Both the position numbers and the translations under genes were made by a program. From Mucilaginibacter jinjuensis (GTDB taxonomy: Bacteria; Bacteroidota; Bacteroidia; Sphingobacteriales; Sphingobacteriaceae), in the NCBI RefSeq assembly GCF_028596025.1, contig NZ_CP117167.1, positions 2,852,001 to 2,916,000 on the forward strand: a stretch of DNA of 64,000 nucleotides. The letters are read 5' to 3'. The notes beneath the pieces are model-generated. The model ran no database searches and had not been told where the DNA came from. It saw nothing but the letters and a program-made list of their open reading frames with translations. Positions within the stretch are counted from its first letter, which is position 1; every line of letters begins with the position of its first letter. Positions 55,182-64,000 of the stretch are shown piece by piece.

Positions 55182-57455
55182 ATGAAAAAGATATTTACCC
55201 TAATTACCTTATCACTTACTATTTGCAGCAGTTATGCTGCAAATAGTATTGACAAAGACACTCTGGTTTATAAAAACAAGAATGCGCCTGTTGCGGCACG
55301 TGTGGAAGACCTGTTAAAGCGCATGACCCTCAAAGAAAAAGTAGAACAGCTGGAAAATCGCGCTGCCGGAAAAACTGACGAAATAGACCGGATTTTCAAG
55401 GGGGAAAGTTTTGGCTGTACACACGAAATGAGTATGAATGCGCAGGATTGTGCCAGTATGTATCAGCAACTTCAAACGTATATGCTGCAAAAAACGCGTT
55501 TGGGCATCCCATTAATTACGGCCGTTGAAGGCATCGAAGGCATCCTGCAAAATAATTGTACCATCTTTCCGCACGAGCTGGCACAGGGGAGCACTTTTAA
55601 CCCCGAATTAATTAAAAGAATGACAACCGCCGCAGGCGAGGAAGCTCATGTAATTGGCATCCACCAGATACTATCGCCGGTGTTGGATATTGCCCGGGAG
55701 CTTCGATGGGGCCGGGTAGAGGAAACCTTTGGGGAAGATCCATACCTGATCTCGCAAATGGGTACTGCTTTTATAAATGGGTATCAATCGTTTAATATCA
55801 CCTGTACGCCAAAGCATTTTGTGGCACATGGCTCGCCGTCGGGCGGATTAAACTGTGCTAATGTAAGCGGCGGAGAGCGCGATATGCGTAGCCTTTATTT
55901 GTATCCTTTTAAAAAGGTAATTGCCAATGCTAATCCATTGGCGGTAATGTCTTGCTATAGTTCTTATGATGGGGTTGCGGTTAGTGGTTCAGCTTATTAC
56001 ATGACCGATATTTTACGTGGCGAACTTGACTTTAAAGGCTATGTTTATTCGGATTGGGGATCTGTTGAACGCCTGCAAACATTTCATCATGCAGTAAACA
56101 CTCGTGAGGAGGCAGCGATTAGATCACTAGAGGCAGGTGTTGACTTAGATGTTGACGGCGCTTACGAAACACTCGAAAAATCGGCAGAAAGCGGGCGCAT
56201 TGATATGAAATACATAGACCAGGCCGTCCGTCGCATTCTTACGGTTAAATTTCAACTTGGCTTATTTGACAATCCCTATGGTGATCCTAATAAAGTCGCC
56301 AAAGTAGTACGGAGCGAAAAACATATCGCCATTGCAAAAGAAGTGGCTGATGAAAGCGCCATATTGCTTAAGAATGAGAACAATATTTTGCCGCTTAATT
56401 TATCAAAATATAAATCGATTGCTGTTATTGGCCCTAATGCAGACCAGGCTGTTTTTGGTGATTATTCATGGACCGGTCGTGATACAAAAGAAGGCACTAC
56501 ACTTTTACAGGGACTCAGGGAGGTGACCGGCAATAGAGTTAAGCTAAATTATGCCCAGGGTTGTGATTGGTGGAGCCGGGACAAATCTGGTATTTCTGAA
56601 GCAATTAAAGCGGTTGAGGCCAGTGATATAGCCATTGTGGCTATTGGAACGCGCAGTACATTCCTGGGTCGTAACCCGCTAAATTCAACCGCTGGCGAAG
56701 GCTTTGACCTGAGTTCGCTCGAATTACCGGGTGTACAAGCGGATTTATTAAAAGCGATAAAGGCAACGGGGAAACCTTTCATTGTTGTATTTATATCAGG
56801 CAAGCCACTGGCCATGCCATGGGTAAAAGAAAACGCCAATGCCGTGCTTGTGCAGTGGTACGGAGGCGAAAAGCAAGGCCGCACACTGGCCGATATTTTG
56901 ATCGGGGCTGTTAACCCATCCGGTAAGCTTAATGTGTCGTTTCCAAGAAGTACGGGTAATTCGCCAAGTTACTATAACCACTTTGCTACTGACAGGAATG
57001 AGCCTTTCGATAGTCCTGGTAGTACGGAGCACCCAAAAGGGCATTATATATTTGACCATCCAGACGCGCTTTGGGACTTTGGTTATGGATTAAGTTATAC
57101 CACTTTTAAATATACCGGTTGCAAGGTTATTGACTCTGTACTAACCGCCAAAGACACCATAAAATTGGATGTTAATGTGCAGAACGCCGGCAATATGGAT
57201 GGTAAAGAAGTGGTGCAGTTGTATGTTCATGATAGAGTTAGTTCAGTAGCTACCCCTGTGCAGCAATTAAAAGCATTTAAAAAAGAATTGATCAGGAAGG
57301 GACAAACAGTAAAGATCCATCTGGAAATACCGGTCTCAGAACTTGGTGTTTATAATGAAAAAATGATGTATGTAGTTGAGCCTGGAGCGTTTGAATTACA
57401 GGTTGGCAGCGCAGCAGATCAAATCAATTTTACAAAAGTGATCACCATAAAATAA
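55182..57455 (+). CDS. GH3 beta-glycosidase (beta-glucosidase/xylosidase type)
   Basis: The 757-residue secreted enzyme has a signal peptide (1-20), a GH3 TIM barrel with KHFVAHGSP and nucleophile Asp291 in YSDWGSV, and an alpha/beta sandwich (about 400-610; AIVAIGT, GEGFDLSSLELPG). A C-terminal fibronectin III-like domain (about 675-745) follows. It cleaves terminal beta-linked glucose or xylose from short oligosaccharides in the periplasm. It is the last gene of locus 2 and converges with the FecI gene 16 nt downstream. The family is too broad to fix the sugar. Confidence 0.93.
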   Translation: MKKIFTLITLSLTICSSYAANSIDKDTLVYKNKNAPVAARVEDLLKRMTLKEKVEQLENRAAGKTDEIDRIFKGESFGCTHEMSMNAQDCASMYQQLQTYMLQKTRLGIPLITAVEGIEGILQNNCTIFPHELAQGSTFNPELIKRMTTAAGEEAHVIGIHQILSPVLDIARELRWGRVEETFGEDPYLISQMGTAFINGYQSFNITCTPKHFVAHGSPSGGLNCANVSGGERDMRSLYLYPFKKVIANANPLAVMSCYSSYDGVAVSGSAYYMTDILRGELDFKGYVYSDWGSVERLQTFHHAVNTREEAAIRSLEAGVDLDVDGAYETLEKSAESGRIDMKYIDQAVRRILTVKFQLGLFDNPYGDPNKVAKVVRSEKHIAIAKEVADESAILLKNENNILPLNLSKYKSIAVIGPNADQAVFGDYSWTGRDTKEGTTLLQGLREVTGNRVKLNYAQGCDWWSRDKSGISEAIKAVEASDIAIVAIGTRSTFLGRNPLNSTAGEGFDLSSLELPGVQADLLKAIKATGKPFIVVFISGKPLAMPWVKENANAVLVQWYGGEKQGRTLADILIGAVNPSGKLNVSFPRSTGNSPSYYNHFATDRNEPFDSPGSTEHPKGHYIFDHPDALWDFGYGLSYTTFKYTGCKVIDSVLTAKDTIKLDVNVQNAGNMDGKEVVQLYVHDRVSSVATPVQQLKAFKKELIRKGQTVKIHLEIPVSELGVYNEKMMYVVEPGAFELQVGSAADQINFTKVITIK

Positions 57456-57471
57456 GGCTAACTCTTTGTTT

Positions 57472-58059
57472 TTATTTAATTGCGTGTAACAGTAATAACA
57501 GCATTAGTGAGCCTGTTTTTTGGAAGGTTAAACGCAGGTATTTTAAAGCAATTGCGATGTTGTTTTCTACAGTTTTTTTAGAAACGCCCAATCTTTCCGC
57601 AATTTCCAAATTGCTAAGGTGATGCATGCGGCTAAGCAAGAAAATTTCCTGGCAACGCTCTGGAAGTTTATGTAAATATTCGTCCAGTTGTTTTTGCAGT
57701 TCTATGTTTTGTATCCGCATCTCACCGGCGTTTTGCTCTGCAAATTCGCTGGTGTCAAACAAATCTGCTTTGTAAGCAATAGATAGTTTCGCAGCCTTTT
57801 GCCTGCTGTAAAGCTGGTATCTGACAGAAGTCAGCAAGAAATTAGGAACTTTATTAATTACCAAAGTTTCACGCCGTGTCCATAAGCTCAAAAAAATGTC
57901 GTGCACAATTTCAAGGCTTGTATTCTCATCCTGCAAGCGCTGAAAAGCAACCTTATAAAGCCTGTCCCAATAACGTGCAAAAAGCTCGTTGAAGGCCGAA
58001 AGGTCATCATTACGTACGGCATTCCACAAATCGATATCGTCTTTTTTTGACAATAGCAT
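57472..58059 (-). CDS. FecI-like ECF sigma factor
   Basis: The 195-residue sigma factor has region 2 (about 20-90; FNELFARYWDRLYKVAFQRL and VHDIFLSLWTRRE) and region 4 (about 130-182; LPERCQEIFLLSRMHHLSNLEIAERLGVS). It should direct RNA polymerase to the adjacent susC promoter when released by the FecR-type anti-sigma. It is transcribed leftward, divergent from fecR at 58231; the usual order is co-directional fecI-fecR. The C-terminus ends in a short hydrophobic leucine run. A minus-strand TAAATTTG (58118-58111) may be its -7 box. Confidence 0.93.
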   Translation of the reverse strand: MLLSKKDDIDLWNAVRNDDLSAFNELFARYWDRLYKVAFQRLQDENTSLEIVHDIFLSLWTRRETLVINKVPNFLLTSVRYQLYSRQKAAKLSIAYKADLFDTSEFAEQNAGEMRIQNIELQKQLDEYLHKLPERCQEIFLLSRMHHLSNLEIAERLGVSKKTVENNIAIALKYLRLTFQKTGSLMLLLLLHAIK

Positions 58060-58110
58060 AGCACTTGGTTTTCAGTAAGATAATTGGTTTGGGATAGGAT
58101 AACTGGTTTC

Positions 58111-58118
58111 CAAATTTA
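58111..58118 (-). promoter_or_regulatory. Possible -7 box for the sigma factor gene
   Basis: On the minus strand this reads TAAATTTG, matching the Bacteroidota -7 consensus TAnnTTTG, 51 nt before the sigma factor ATG. No clear TTTG element is seen at the expected -33 spacing, so support is partial. Confidence 0.35.
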
Positions 58119-58230
58119 AAAAAAGAAACTATTTGCTAAGGAAATATTGACAAAAAAATAAAAAATATTTTTCGGGAGTGTTAAGGCAATTTGAATACTA
58201 TATTATTACAGACCACCATTATAAATTTTC

Positions 58231-59388
58231 ATGATCGGAAAAGATGAGTTTATAACTCTTTATAAAAAATATTTAGAAGGACAGTGTACGCCCGAAGAAA
58301 TTAAACAGTTGGAAGCATACGAGGACGATATGAGTATGCCGGACGACAGTTGGGGAAATGATTTGGGAGACAGGAAAAAACTATTCAATACTTTACAGCA
58401 CAAATTGCAGGAAAGCATCGGTTATGAAGGAGGCGCCCATCATACTTGGTATGCGGGCAGGTGGTTCAGCGTAGCTGCTTCTGTATTGATTTTACTTTCT
58501 ATAGGGTTTGGGTTGTGGAAAGTATCAGAAAATAGAGTGCAACAACAACCTGTTTATGCAATGGCTCAGCCAAGCAAAAAAATTGTACCGGGTAGTGACA
58601 AGGCTTATCTTACTATGGCTAATGGTTCTGTTATTACATTAAATGGCGCCGCCAACGGTACTTTAGCCGTGCAATCGGGGATAAAGGTTGATAAAGTTCA
58701 AGAAGGACTGCTCAAATATACTACTGACGATAACGCATCTTCGGAACAAACCGCATTTAACTTAATTACTACCCCACGCGGCGGTAAGTACCAGGTGGAA
58801 TTGGCTGATGGTACACGCGTGTGGCTTAATTCGGCCACCTCGTTAAAATATCCTGCCAGCTTTACAGGTAAGGAACGAAGAGTAGAGTTATCTGGCGAAG
58901 CTTATTTTGAGGTTGCCAAAAATCCATCCAAGCCTTTTCTGGTAACTGTAAATGGTATCACTGTGCGTGTGTTGGGCACCCACTTTAATATTATGGGTTA
59001 CAATGACGAAAAAGCGGTTAAAACCACCTTACTTGAAGGCTCTGTAAAGCTAAGTTACAATGCGCATGAGGTGCTGCTGAAACCGGGTGAGCAGGGACTA
59101 TTAAATACATCGCAAACCGGGTTTGAGGTAAGCAATGTAGACGTTGACGACGTTGTGGCCTGGAAAAATGGATTTTTTGCATTTAACAATGAAGATATTC
59201 AAACCATTATGAAACGCATTTCGAGATGGTACGATGTAGATGTGGTTTTCCCGGAACAGTTTAAGCGGAAGAATTTCGGCGGTACGGTATCGTGCTTTGA
59301 TGATGTTTCACAGGTATTAAAATCGCTCGAACTGACAGGATCTGTGCACTTTAAAATAGAGGGGAGGAGGATTATTGTGATGCCATAA
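58231..59388 (+). CDS. FecR-like anti-sigma factor
   Basis: The 385-residue inner-membrane regulator has a cytosolic sigma-binding part (1-72), a transmembrane helix (about 76-97; VAASVLILLSIGFGLW) and a periplasmic FecR domain (about 180-280; TTPRGGKYQVELADGTRVWLNSAT split over 185-208, VTVNGITVRVLGTHFNI). A C-terminal DUF4974 domain (about 315-385) follows. It receives the signal from the STN domain of the SusC encoded downstream and controls the FecI sigma. It is divergent from fecI and co-directional with susC, from which it is separated by 139 nt holding a structured element. Confidence 0.93.
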   Translation: MIGKDEFITLYKKYLEGQCTPEEIKQLEAYEDDMSMPDDSWGNDLGDRKKLFNTLQHKLQESIGYEGGAHHTWYAGRWFSVAASVLILLSIGFGLWKVSENRVQQQPVYAMAQPSKKIVPGSDKAYLTMANGSVITLNGAANGTLAVQSGIKVDKVQEGLLKYTTDDNASSEQTAFNLITTPRGGKYQVELADGTRVWLNSATSLKYPASFTGKERRVELSGEAYFEVAKNPSKPFLVTVNGITVRVLGTHFNIMGYNDEKAVKTTLLEGSVKLSYNAHEVLLKPGEQGLLNTSQTGFEVSNVDVDDVVAWKNGFFAFNNEDIQTIMKRISRWYDVDVVFPEQFKRKNFGGTVSCFDDVSQVLKSLELTGSVHFKIEGRRIIVMP

Positions 59389-59414
59389 ATTTTACCAATG
59401 AAATAAAAGATGAC

Positions 59415-59480
59415 ATCCTGAAAAAATAAGACCAGGAGCGGTGGAGCGCCCCTGATCTAAATGCCAAAGGCACTCAGGAT
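59415..59480 (+). ncRNA. Putative three-helix RNA element in the fecR-susC spacer
   Basis: The closing helix pairs ATCCTGA (59415-59421) with TCAGGAT (59474-59480) perfectly. Inside, a GC-rich hairpin pairs 59433-59440 (CAGGAGCG) with 59447-59454 (CGCCCCTG) with one mismatch. A second hairpin pairs TGCC (59462-59465) with GGCA (59469-59472). Together they form a three-way junction 47 nt before the susC start. There is no T-run, so it is not a plain terminator. It may be a processed or regulatory leader. The helices are read by eye; conservation is untested. Confidence 0.4.
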
Positions 59481-59527
59481 TTCAAATTAATCGTGTCGAA
59501 ACCAATTATTCAAAAACCTTAAATCAA

Positions 59528-62500
59528 ATGTATAAAAATATTCATGCATTTATATGCATACGGCATAGCCGTGTCCTGTTCAAATCGCTATTGATCATGA
59601 AACTAATATTTATCCTGCTGACTGCTTGTTTCCTTCAGGTTAGCGCTGCGTCTTACGCTCAAAAGATCAACCTGACTGTCAGGGATGCTTCTTTGAGGGA
59701 CGTTTTTAAGAAACTTCGCAAACAAAGTGGGTACAATTTTTTATATGACAGTGATATGCTGAACATGGCTAAAACTGTAAGCTTTTCGTTTCAGCAGGCC
59801 TCGTTAGATGACGTATTGAAGGCTTGCTTTGATCGTCAGCCGCTAACCTATACGCTTAATATGAATACCGTAATTGTTCAGCCCCGCGCACAGGATGCCA
59901 TACAGAAAGCAACACTGATTACCATTTTTGGTGTAGTAACCGATGATAAAGGTAAATCACTTCCGGGCGTAACGATAAAGATTAAGGGAACTAACAACGG
60001 TGTGGTAACCGGCGCTGATGGTAAATATTCGATCAAAGCAGAGGATGATGCAATATTGGTGTTTTCATTTATTGGTTTTGCATCCCAGGAAGTGTCTGTC
60101 GGTGGAAAATCGCAGATAGATATGAGCCTGCACGAGCAGCCATCATCATTAAATGAAGTAGTGGTGGTTGGTTATGGTACCCAGCGTAAAGGCGATATAA
60201 ACGGAGCCATTTCATCGGTAAGCGCAAATACCTTGAAAGACGAACCAGGTTCAAATATTGGTATAGCATTGGAAGGAAAAACACCGGGCGTACAAATTAT
60301 CCAAAACTCAGGCGCACCAGGTTCAACACCGCAGGTTCGTATACGCGGGCTTACATCAATCAATAATTCAGACCCGCTTTACGTGGTAGATGGTATCCCC
60401 TTGGCTTCTAATGATATTAACATTGTCGACCCTGAAAATATAGAGTCGATCGATATTTTGAAAGATGCTTCTGCACAGGCCATATACGGTTCAAGAGGTG
60501 CAAATGGTGTTATTTTAATTAAAACCAAACGCGGTAATAAAGATCAGCCTTTAATTACTTTAAGCACTTATCAGGGTATTTCTAATGTTAGAAAAACACT
60601 GGATATGCTCGATGCACAGGATTATGTAAAATTAAATACAGAGGCATATAATAATGCCGGGCAAAGTAATCCGTTTGGCGATCCATCACAATACACGCAA
60701 ACTACAGACTGGCAGAAAGAACTTTTCAGGACTGGTTATGCGCACAATTACAGTGTAGCAGTAAGTGGCGGCAGCGATAAAATGACCTACCGTGTGGCCG
60801 GAGGTAATCTGGATCAAACCGGTATTATGCAGGGCTCGTACTATAAACGCCTGAATGTATCTAATAATCTTACTTTTAACCTTAAACCTAACCTGGAGTT
60901 TGGTGAAAGTTTTGCCATCAATAAAACCACCAATTCTAATGTGGAAAATAATGGCAACCTGGTTAATGCCTCTTTTGCAGAGGATCCAACTATCCCTGTA
61001 AAACTACCCAATGGTAACTATTCAGCTACAAAGTTTTCTGATATCATTAACCCGCTGGCTACGATCAATTATTTGGTTGATAACCATCCCTATAATGTTT
61101 GGGGGCTATTAGCTAATACTTATTTGCAGTACAAGCCTATCAAGGGATTAACTTTAAAAACATCATACAGCACAGACCTTAAGTTTTCGGATGATAAACA
61201 GTTTACACCTACTTATGATGTAGCGCCAAATTTCAGAAACACTAACCCAAGTGTTTATGAGCAAAAGGATAACGCAACAAACTGGACCTGGGATAACACC
61301 GCTACTTACGATTTCAATATTCATAAAGATCACCACTTTACCGTATTGGCTGGCGTTTCTATGGAGCGTTTTACCTATAATTATATTCACGGTTACGACC
61401 AGGGCCAACCAGGTAATGATCCTTACCTGCAATACCTGGATGCCGGGATCAGTAACCAACAGGTAGGCGGTAGCCAGCAGCAATGGGATTTACTCTCATA
61501 CATTGGCAGGTTAAATTACAATTATAAAGGCACTTATTATTTAACTGCAACCATCCGCCGCGATGGCTCATCGAAATTTGGAACAAACGACCGTTATGGT
61601 AATTTCCCTTCAGTAGCTGCAGGCTGGAATGTGACGAATGAATCATTTTTCCCTAAAAACAATGCACTTACTTACTTGAAATTTCGCGGAAGCTGGGGCA
61701 TTGTAGGTAACCAGGCACCGGTTGGTTACTATGATTATTCGGCAGTTATTTATAATAATTATTATGCATTAGGTAACCCTGCAACTGCAGTACCAACATC
61801 TGAACCTGGAGGCTTGCCAAATCCTAACTTAAAATGGGAGCAAGATAAACAATGGAACGCAGGATTTGACTACCAATTATTTAATGGTCGTTTAAGCGGA
61901 TCTTTCGATTATTATAAGAAGACTACTAAGGATATGCTGCTAAGCCTCAACATCCTTTCAGAGTCTGGGTTTACCCAGAGCCCGCGTGAAAATGCAGGCT
62001 CCATGCAGAACAGTGGTGTTGAATTTTCGGCCGACTATAATCAACAAATCAACAGAGATTTAAAGTTGAATGCAGGTGTCCATTTTGCGACCATCAAAAA
62101 TAAGGTTCTAGACTTATTGCAAGATGGTGAAAAGATCTACAGCGGTGGTTTTAAACCCGGTAATTTCGAACTTACAGAAGTAGGCCATTCTGCAGCTTCT
62201 TTCTATGGATATGTTGCTGATGGTATTTTTCAAACGGCACAGGATGTTGCTAATCACGCCAAACAACAAACAGGTACCGGGCCTGGCGATATTAGGTTTA
62301 AAGATCTGAATGGAGACGGCGTAATTAACCAGGACGATCAAACCTTTTTGGGGTCACCTATACCAAAACTTACCTATGGCTTTAACGTAGGTGCCGACTT
62401 TAAAAACTTCGACCTTAACGTTTATTTTTCGGGTGTTTACGGTAACAAAATTGCAGCTGCTTATGAGTACTATACCTACGGTTTCTTTGTATCAAACTAT

Positions 62501-62875
62501 AACATGCAAACAGATGCGCTTAACCGCTGGACTGGGCCGGGTACCAGTAATTTTCAGCCGCGTCTGATCGCAAGTGATCCGAACAATAACTCAAGATTAT
62601 CAAGCTTTTATTTGCAAAGCGGTTCTTACCTGCGCTTGCAAAATGTTACGCTGGGCTATACATTTCCGCACACGTTGTTGAGTAAAATTGGTATCAAATC
62701 AATTCGTATCTATTGTTCGGCGCAAAATCTGCTCACTTTCACTAAGTACAAAGGCTATGATCCGGAAATTGGTACGGGAGTTAATGGTAACGGAGGTACG
62801 CTTGATCTGGGTGTTGACCAGGGCATCTATCCGCAAAGCCGGACAGTTACAGCAGGCGCTAATGTATCTTTTTAA
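59528..62875 (+). CDS. STN-type SusC/FecA-like TonB-dependent transporter, locus 3
   Basis: The 1115-residue protein has an extended N-terminus and the real signal peptide near 24-46 (SYAQ). An STN/secretin domain (about 48-105; LRDVFKKLRKQSGYNFLYDSD) signals to FecR. A CarboxypepD_reg domain (about 135-210), a plug (about 215-330; DILKDASAQAIYGSRGANGV) and a barrel ending TAGANVSF complete it. It combines uptake with transmembrane signalling through FecR/FecI. ATG 59528 is used; ATG 59597 would remove the extension, but such extensions are common in this class. The SusD partner begins 26 nt downstream. Confidence 0.95.
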   Translation: MYKNIHAFICIRHSRVLFKSLLIMKLIFILLTACFLQVSAASYAQKINLTVRDASLRDVFKKLRKQSGYNFLYDSDMLNMAKTVSFSFQQASLDDVLKACFDRQPLTYTLNMNTVIVQPRAQDAIQKATLITIFGVVTDDKGKSLPGVTIKIKGTNNGVVTGADGKYSIKAEDDAILVFSFIGFASQEVSVGGKSQIDMSLHEQPSSLNEVVVVGYGTQRKGDINGAISSVSANTLKDEPGSNIGIALEGKTPGVQIIQNSGAPGSTPQVRIRGLTSINNSDPLYVVDGIPLASNDINIVDPENIESIDILKDASAQAIYGSRGANGVILIKTKRGNKDQPLITLSTYQGISNVRKTLDMLDAQDYVKLNTEAYNNAGQSNPFGDPSQYTQTTDWQKELFRTGYAHNYSVAVSGGSDKMTYRVAGGNLDQTGIMQGSYYKRLNVSNNLTFNLKPNLEFGESFAINKTTNSNVENNGNLVNASFAEDPTIPVKLPNGNYSATKFSDIINPLATINYLVDNHPYNVWGLLANTYLQYKPIKGLTLKTSYSTDLKFSDDKQFTPTYDVAPNFRNTNPSVYEQKDNATNWTWDNTATYDFNIHKDHHFTVLAGVSMERFTYNYIHGYDQGQPGNDPYLQYLDAGISNQQVGGSQQQWDLLSYIGRLNYNYKGTYYLTATIRRDGSSKFGTNDRYGNFPSVAAGWNVTNESFFPKNNALTYLKFRGSWGIVGNQAPVGYYDYSAVIYNNYYALGNPATAVPTSEPGGLPNPNLKWEQDKQWNAGFDYQLFNGRLSGSFDYYKKTTKDMLLSLNILSESGFTQSPRENAGSMQNSGVEFSADYNQQINRDLKLNAGVHFATIKNKVLDLLQDGEKIYSGGFKPGNFELTEVGHSAASFYGYVADGIFQTAQDVANHAKQQTGTGPGDIRFKDLNGDGVINQDDQTFLGSPIPKLTYGFNVGADFKNFDLNVYFSGVYGNKIAAAYEYYTYGFFVSNYNMQTDALNRWTGPGTSNFQPRLIASDPNNNSRLSSFYLQSGSYLRLQNVTLGYTFPHTLLSKIGIKSIRIYCSAQNLLTFTKYKGYDPEIGTGVNGNGGTLDLGVDQGIYPQSRTVTAGANVSF

Positions 62876-62901
62876 TCGGTGTTTAATTCTAAAATACGAC
62901 A

Positions 62902-64000
62902 ATGAAAAATTCGAAAATATTATTTGCGGTTATTTTACTTACCAGTTTTACCGGGTGTAAAAAGTTTCTGGATGAAACACCTACGTCGCATTTATCTACC
63001 TCAAGCTATTACCAAACCAGCGACGATGCTGTAAGGGCAGTTACTGACGTTTACCGGTTAATGAAAGACCAGGCATACGGAGGCTATTCGCCTTCATCAT
63101 TCGGCGATATTATGGCTGATGACGCCAACAAAGGTGGTGGCGGTGCATCTGATCAGAGTTTGATCCAGGATCTGAAAACATTTGTAGCCAAAGCCGATAA
63201 TGGCTATGTGTATAATGCATGGCGTGATAACTTTAAGGGTATTTATCTGGCTAATTTGGTACTTCAAAAAGTGCCCGCCATTAACATGGATGCTAAACTA
63301 AAGACACAGGTTCTTGGCGAAGCGCAATGGTTAAGAGGTTACTTTTACCTGCAATTGGTGCGCTTGTTTGGTAATGTGCCGCTCATAAAATCACCAATTG
63401 ACAATGGTGATTATAATGTTCCGCAATCACCAGAGGCCGATGTGTTAGCTTCTATTGAAGCCGATGCTAATGCAGCTATAAACAGCCTTCCCGATAAAAA
63501 TAGTCAGGCCACTTCAGATCTTGGGCGTGCAACGAAAGGCGCTGCACAAGCTTTATTACTGGAAGTTTATATGTGGGAAAAGAAATGGGCGCAGGCGCAG
63601 CAAATTGGTGATGCGATTATTAACTCGGGCGAATACAGTTTAACAACTGATGTAACCAAGAACTGGACTTTGGCAGGAGAATTTGGGCCGGAATCAATTT
63701 TTGAAGTAAACTGTGAAGATATTCCAGGTAAAGGGACCGGAAACCTGCTCAATTTATTTGATGCGCCACGCAATACATGGGGATATGGTTTCGTAGTCCC
63801 ATCTCAAAGCTTGGTGAATGAATTTGAAAAAGGAGATCCACGTTTTAAGGCTACCGTAATAACAAACAATGAATCACTACCAGATGGTACAGTAGCCAAT
63901 ACAACAGTTAGCGAAACCGGATACTGGAATATGAAATACTGGCTTAAAGTAAGTGAAATACCTACCAATAATGGTGGTGGTACGGGCGATGGGCCAACCA
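62902..64000 (+). CDS. SusD/RagB lipoprotein, locus 3, cut by the window end
   Basis: From ATG 62902 an open frame of at least 366 codons runs off the right edge. It begins with a signal peptide and lipobox SFTGC, then KKFLDETPTSHLSTSSYYQT, a typical SusD N-terminus. RagB helices follow (LGEAQWLRGYFYLQLVRLFG near 142, RATKGAAQALLLEVYMWEKK near 213). It is the glycan-binding partner of the STN-type SusC. The missing C-terminus presumably ends in the usual NPGY. Enzymes of this locus lie outside the window. Confidence 0.93.
   Translation, partial: MKNSKILFAVILLTSFTGCKKFLDETPTSHLSTSSYYQTSDDAVRAVTDVYRLMKDQAYGGYSPSSFGDIMADDANKGGGGASDQSLIQDLKTFVAKADNGYVYNAWRDNFKGIYLANLVLQKVPAINMDAKLKTQVLGEAQWLRGYFYLQLVRLFGNVPLIKSPIDNGDYNVPQSPEADVLASIEADANAAINSLPDKNSQATSDLGRATKGAAQALLLEVYMWEKKWAQAQQIGDAIINSGEYSLTTDVTKNWTLAGEFGPESIFEVNCEDIPGKGTGNLLNLFDAPRNTWGYGFVVPSQSLVNEFEKGDPRFKATVITNNESLPDGTVANTTVSETGYWNMKYWLKVSEIPTNNGGGTGDGPT

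Overview
The window looks like a chromosomal segment from a Bacteroidota bacterium, most likely Sphingobacteriaceae (Mucilaginibacter/Pedobacter-like). The signs are three SusC/SusD clusters, a hybrid two-component sensor with a beta-propeller, FecI/FecR control of a SusC, SusD lipoproteins ending in NPGY, A-rich leaders with weak Shine-Dalgarno sequences, and -7 promoter boxes of the TAnnTTTG/TAnnATTG kind. It is almost entirely polysaccharide utilisation loci (PULs). No rRNA, intact tRNA, CRISPR array, transposase or integrase gene was found.

Layout. Positions 1-1031 (minus) carry a lipoprotein cut by the window edge and a small outer-membrane barrel, coupled by a TAATG overlap. Locus 1 (1408-33368, all plus) has two regulators: an AraC protein (1408) and a hybrid two-component system (2470). 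Next come a GH2 enzyme (6753), a CE1-type esterase and a GH26 mannanase (9676-11843), a decayed signal-peptide gene (11857), two tandem SusC/SusD pairs, a DUF1735-like lipoprotein, a cytochrome c/FG-GAP protein, two type-B carboxylesterases, a GH30, a DUF5060/clan A glycosidase, a ThuA protein and a GMC flavoprotein. A decayed zone (33369-35910) holds a barrel C-terminus remnant, a tRNA 3'-end-like fragment beside a strong terminator, a second ThuA gene (minus), and wrecked YHS-domain and TolB-like genes. Locus 2 (35911-57455) has a divergent AraC regulator, SusC/SusD, a clan GH-D enzyme, a cytosolic DUF5107-TPR protein, a mutarotase, a sugar porter, a GH2 with an inserted F5/8C domain, a GH36 alpha-galactosidase and a GH3. 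Locus 3 (57472 to the right edge) has FecI (minus), FecR, an STN-type SusC and a SusD cut by the window end.

How it may work. Locus 1 enzymes (GH26, GH2, CE1, GH30, esterases) suit an acylated beta-mannan or mixed hemicellulose. Locus 2 (GH36, GH2, GH3, mutarotase, porter) suits galactose-decorated beta-glycans. Substrates are inferred from family membership only.

Main new observations. (1) The araC gene, the GH2 gene and the esterase-mannanase operon share an exact promoter layout: inverted 8-mers 11 nt apart, then 21 nt, then a TA(WW)ATTG -7 box. This predicts a three-promoter AraC regulon inside a PUL that also has a hybrid sensor. (2) A separate 21-mer repeat lies upstream of the sensor gene and of the first susC. 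(3) Locus 1 encodes a GMC dehydrogenase with a predicted Fe-S cysteine motif, a membrane cytochrome c and ThuA, which suggests oxidative (3-keto) glycoside processing beside hydrolysis. (4) A three-helix RNA element sits between fecR and the locus 3 susC.
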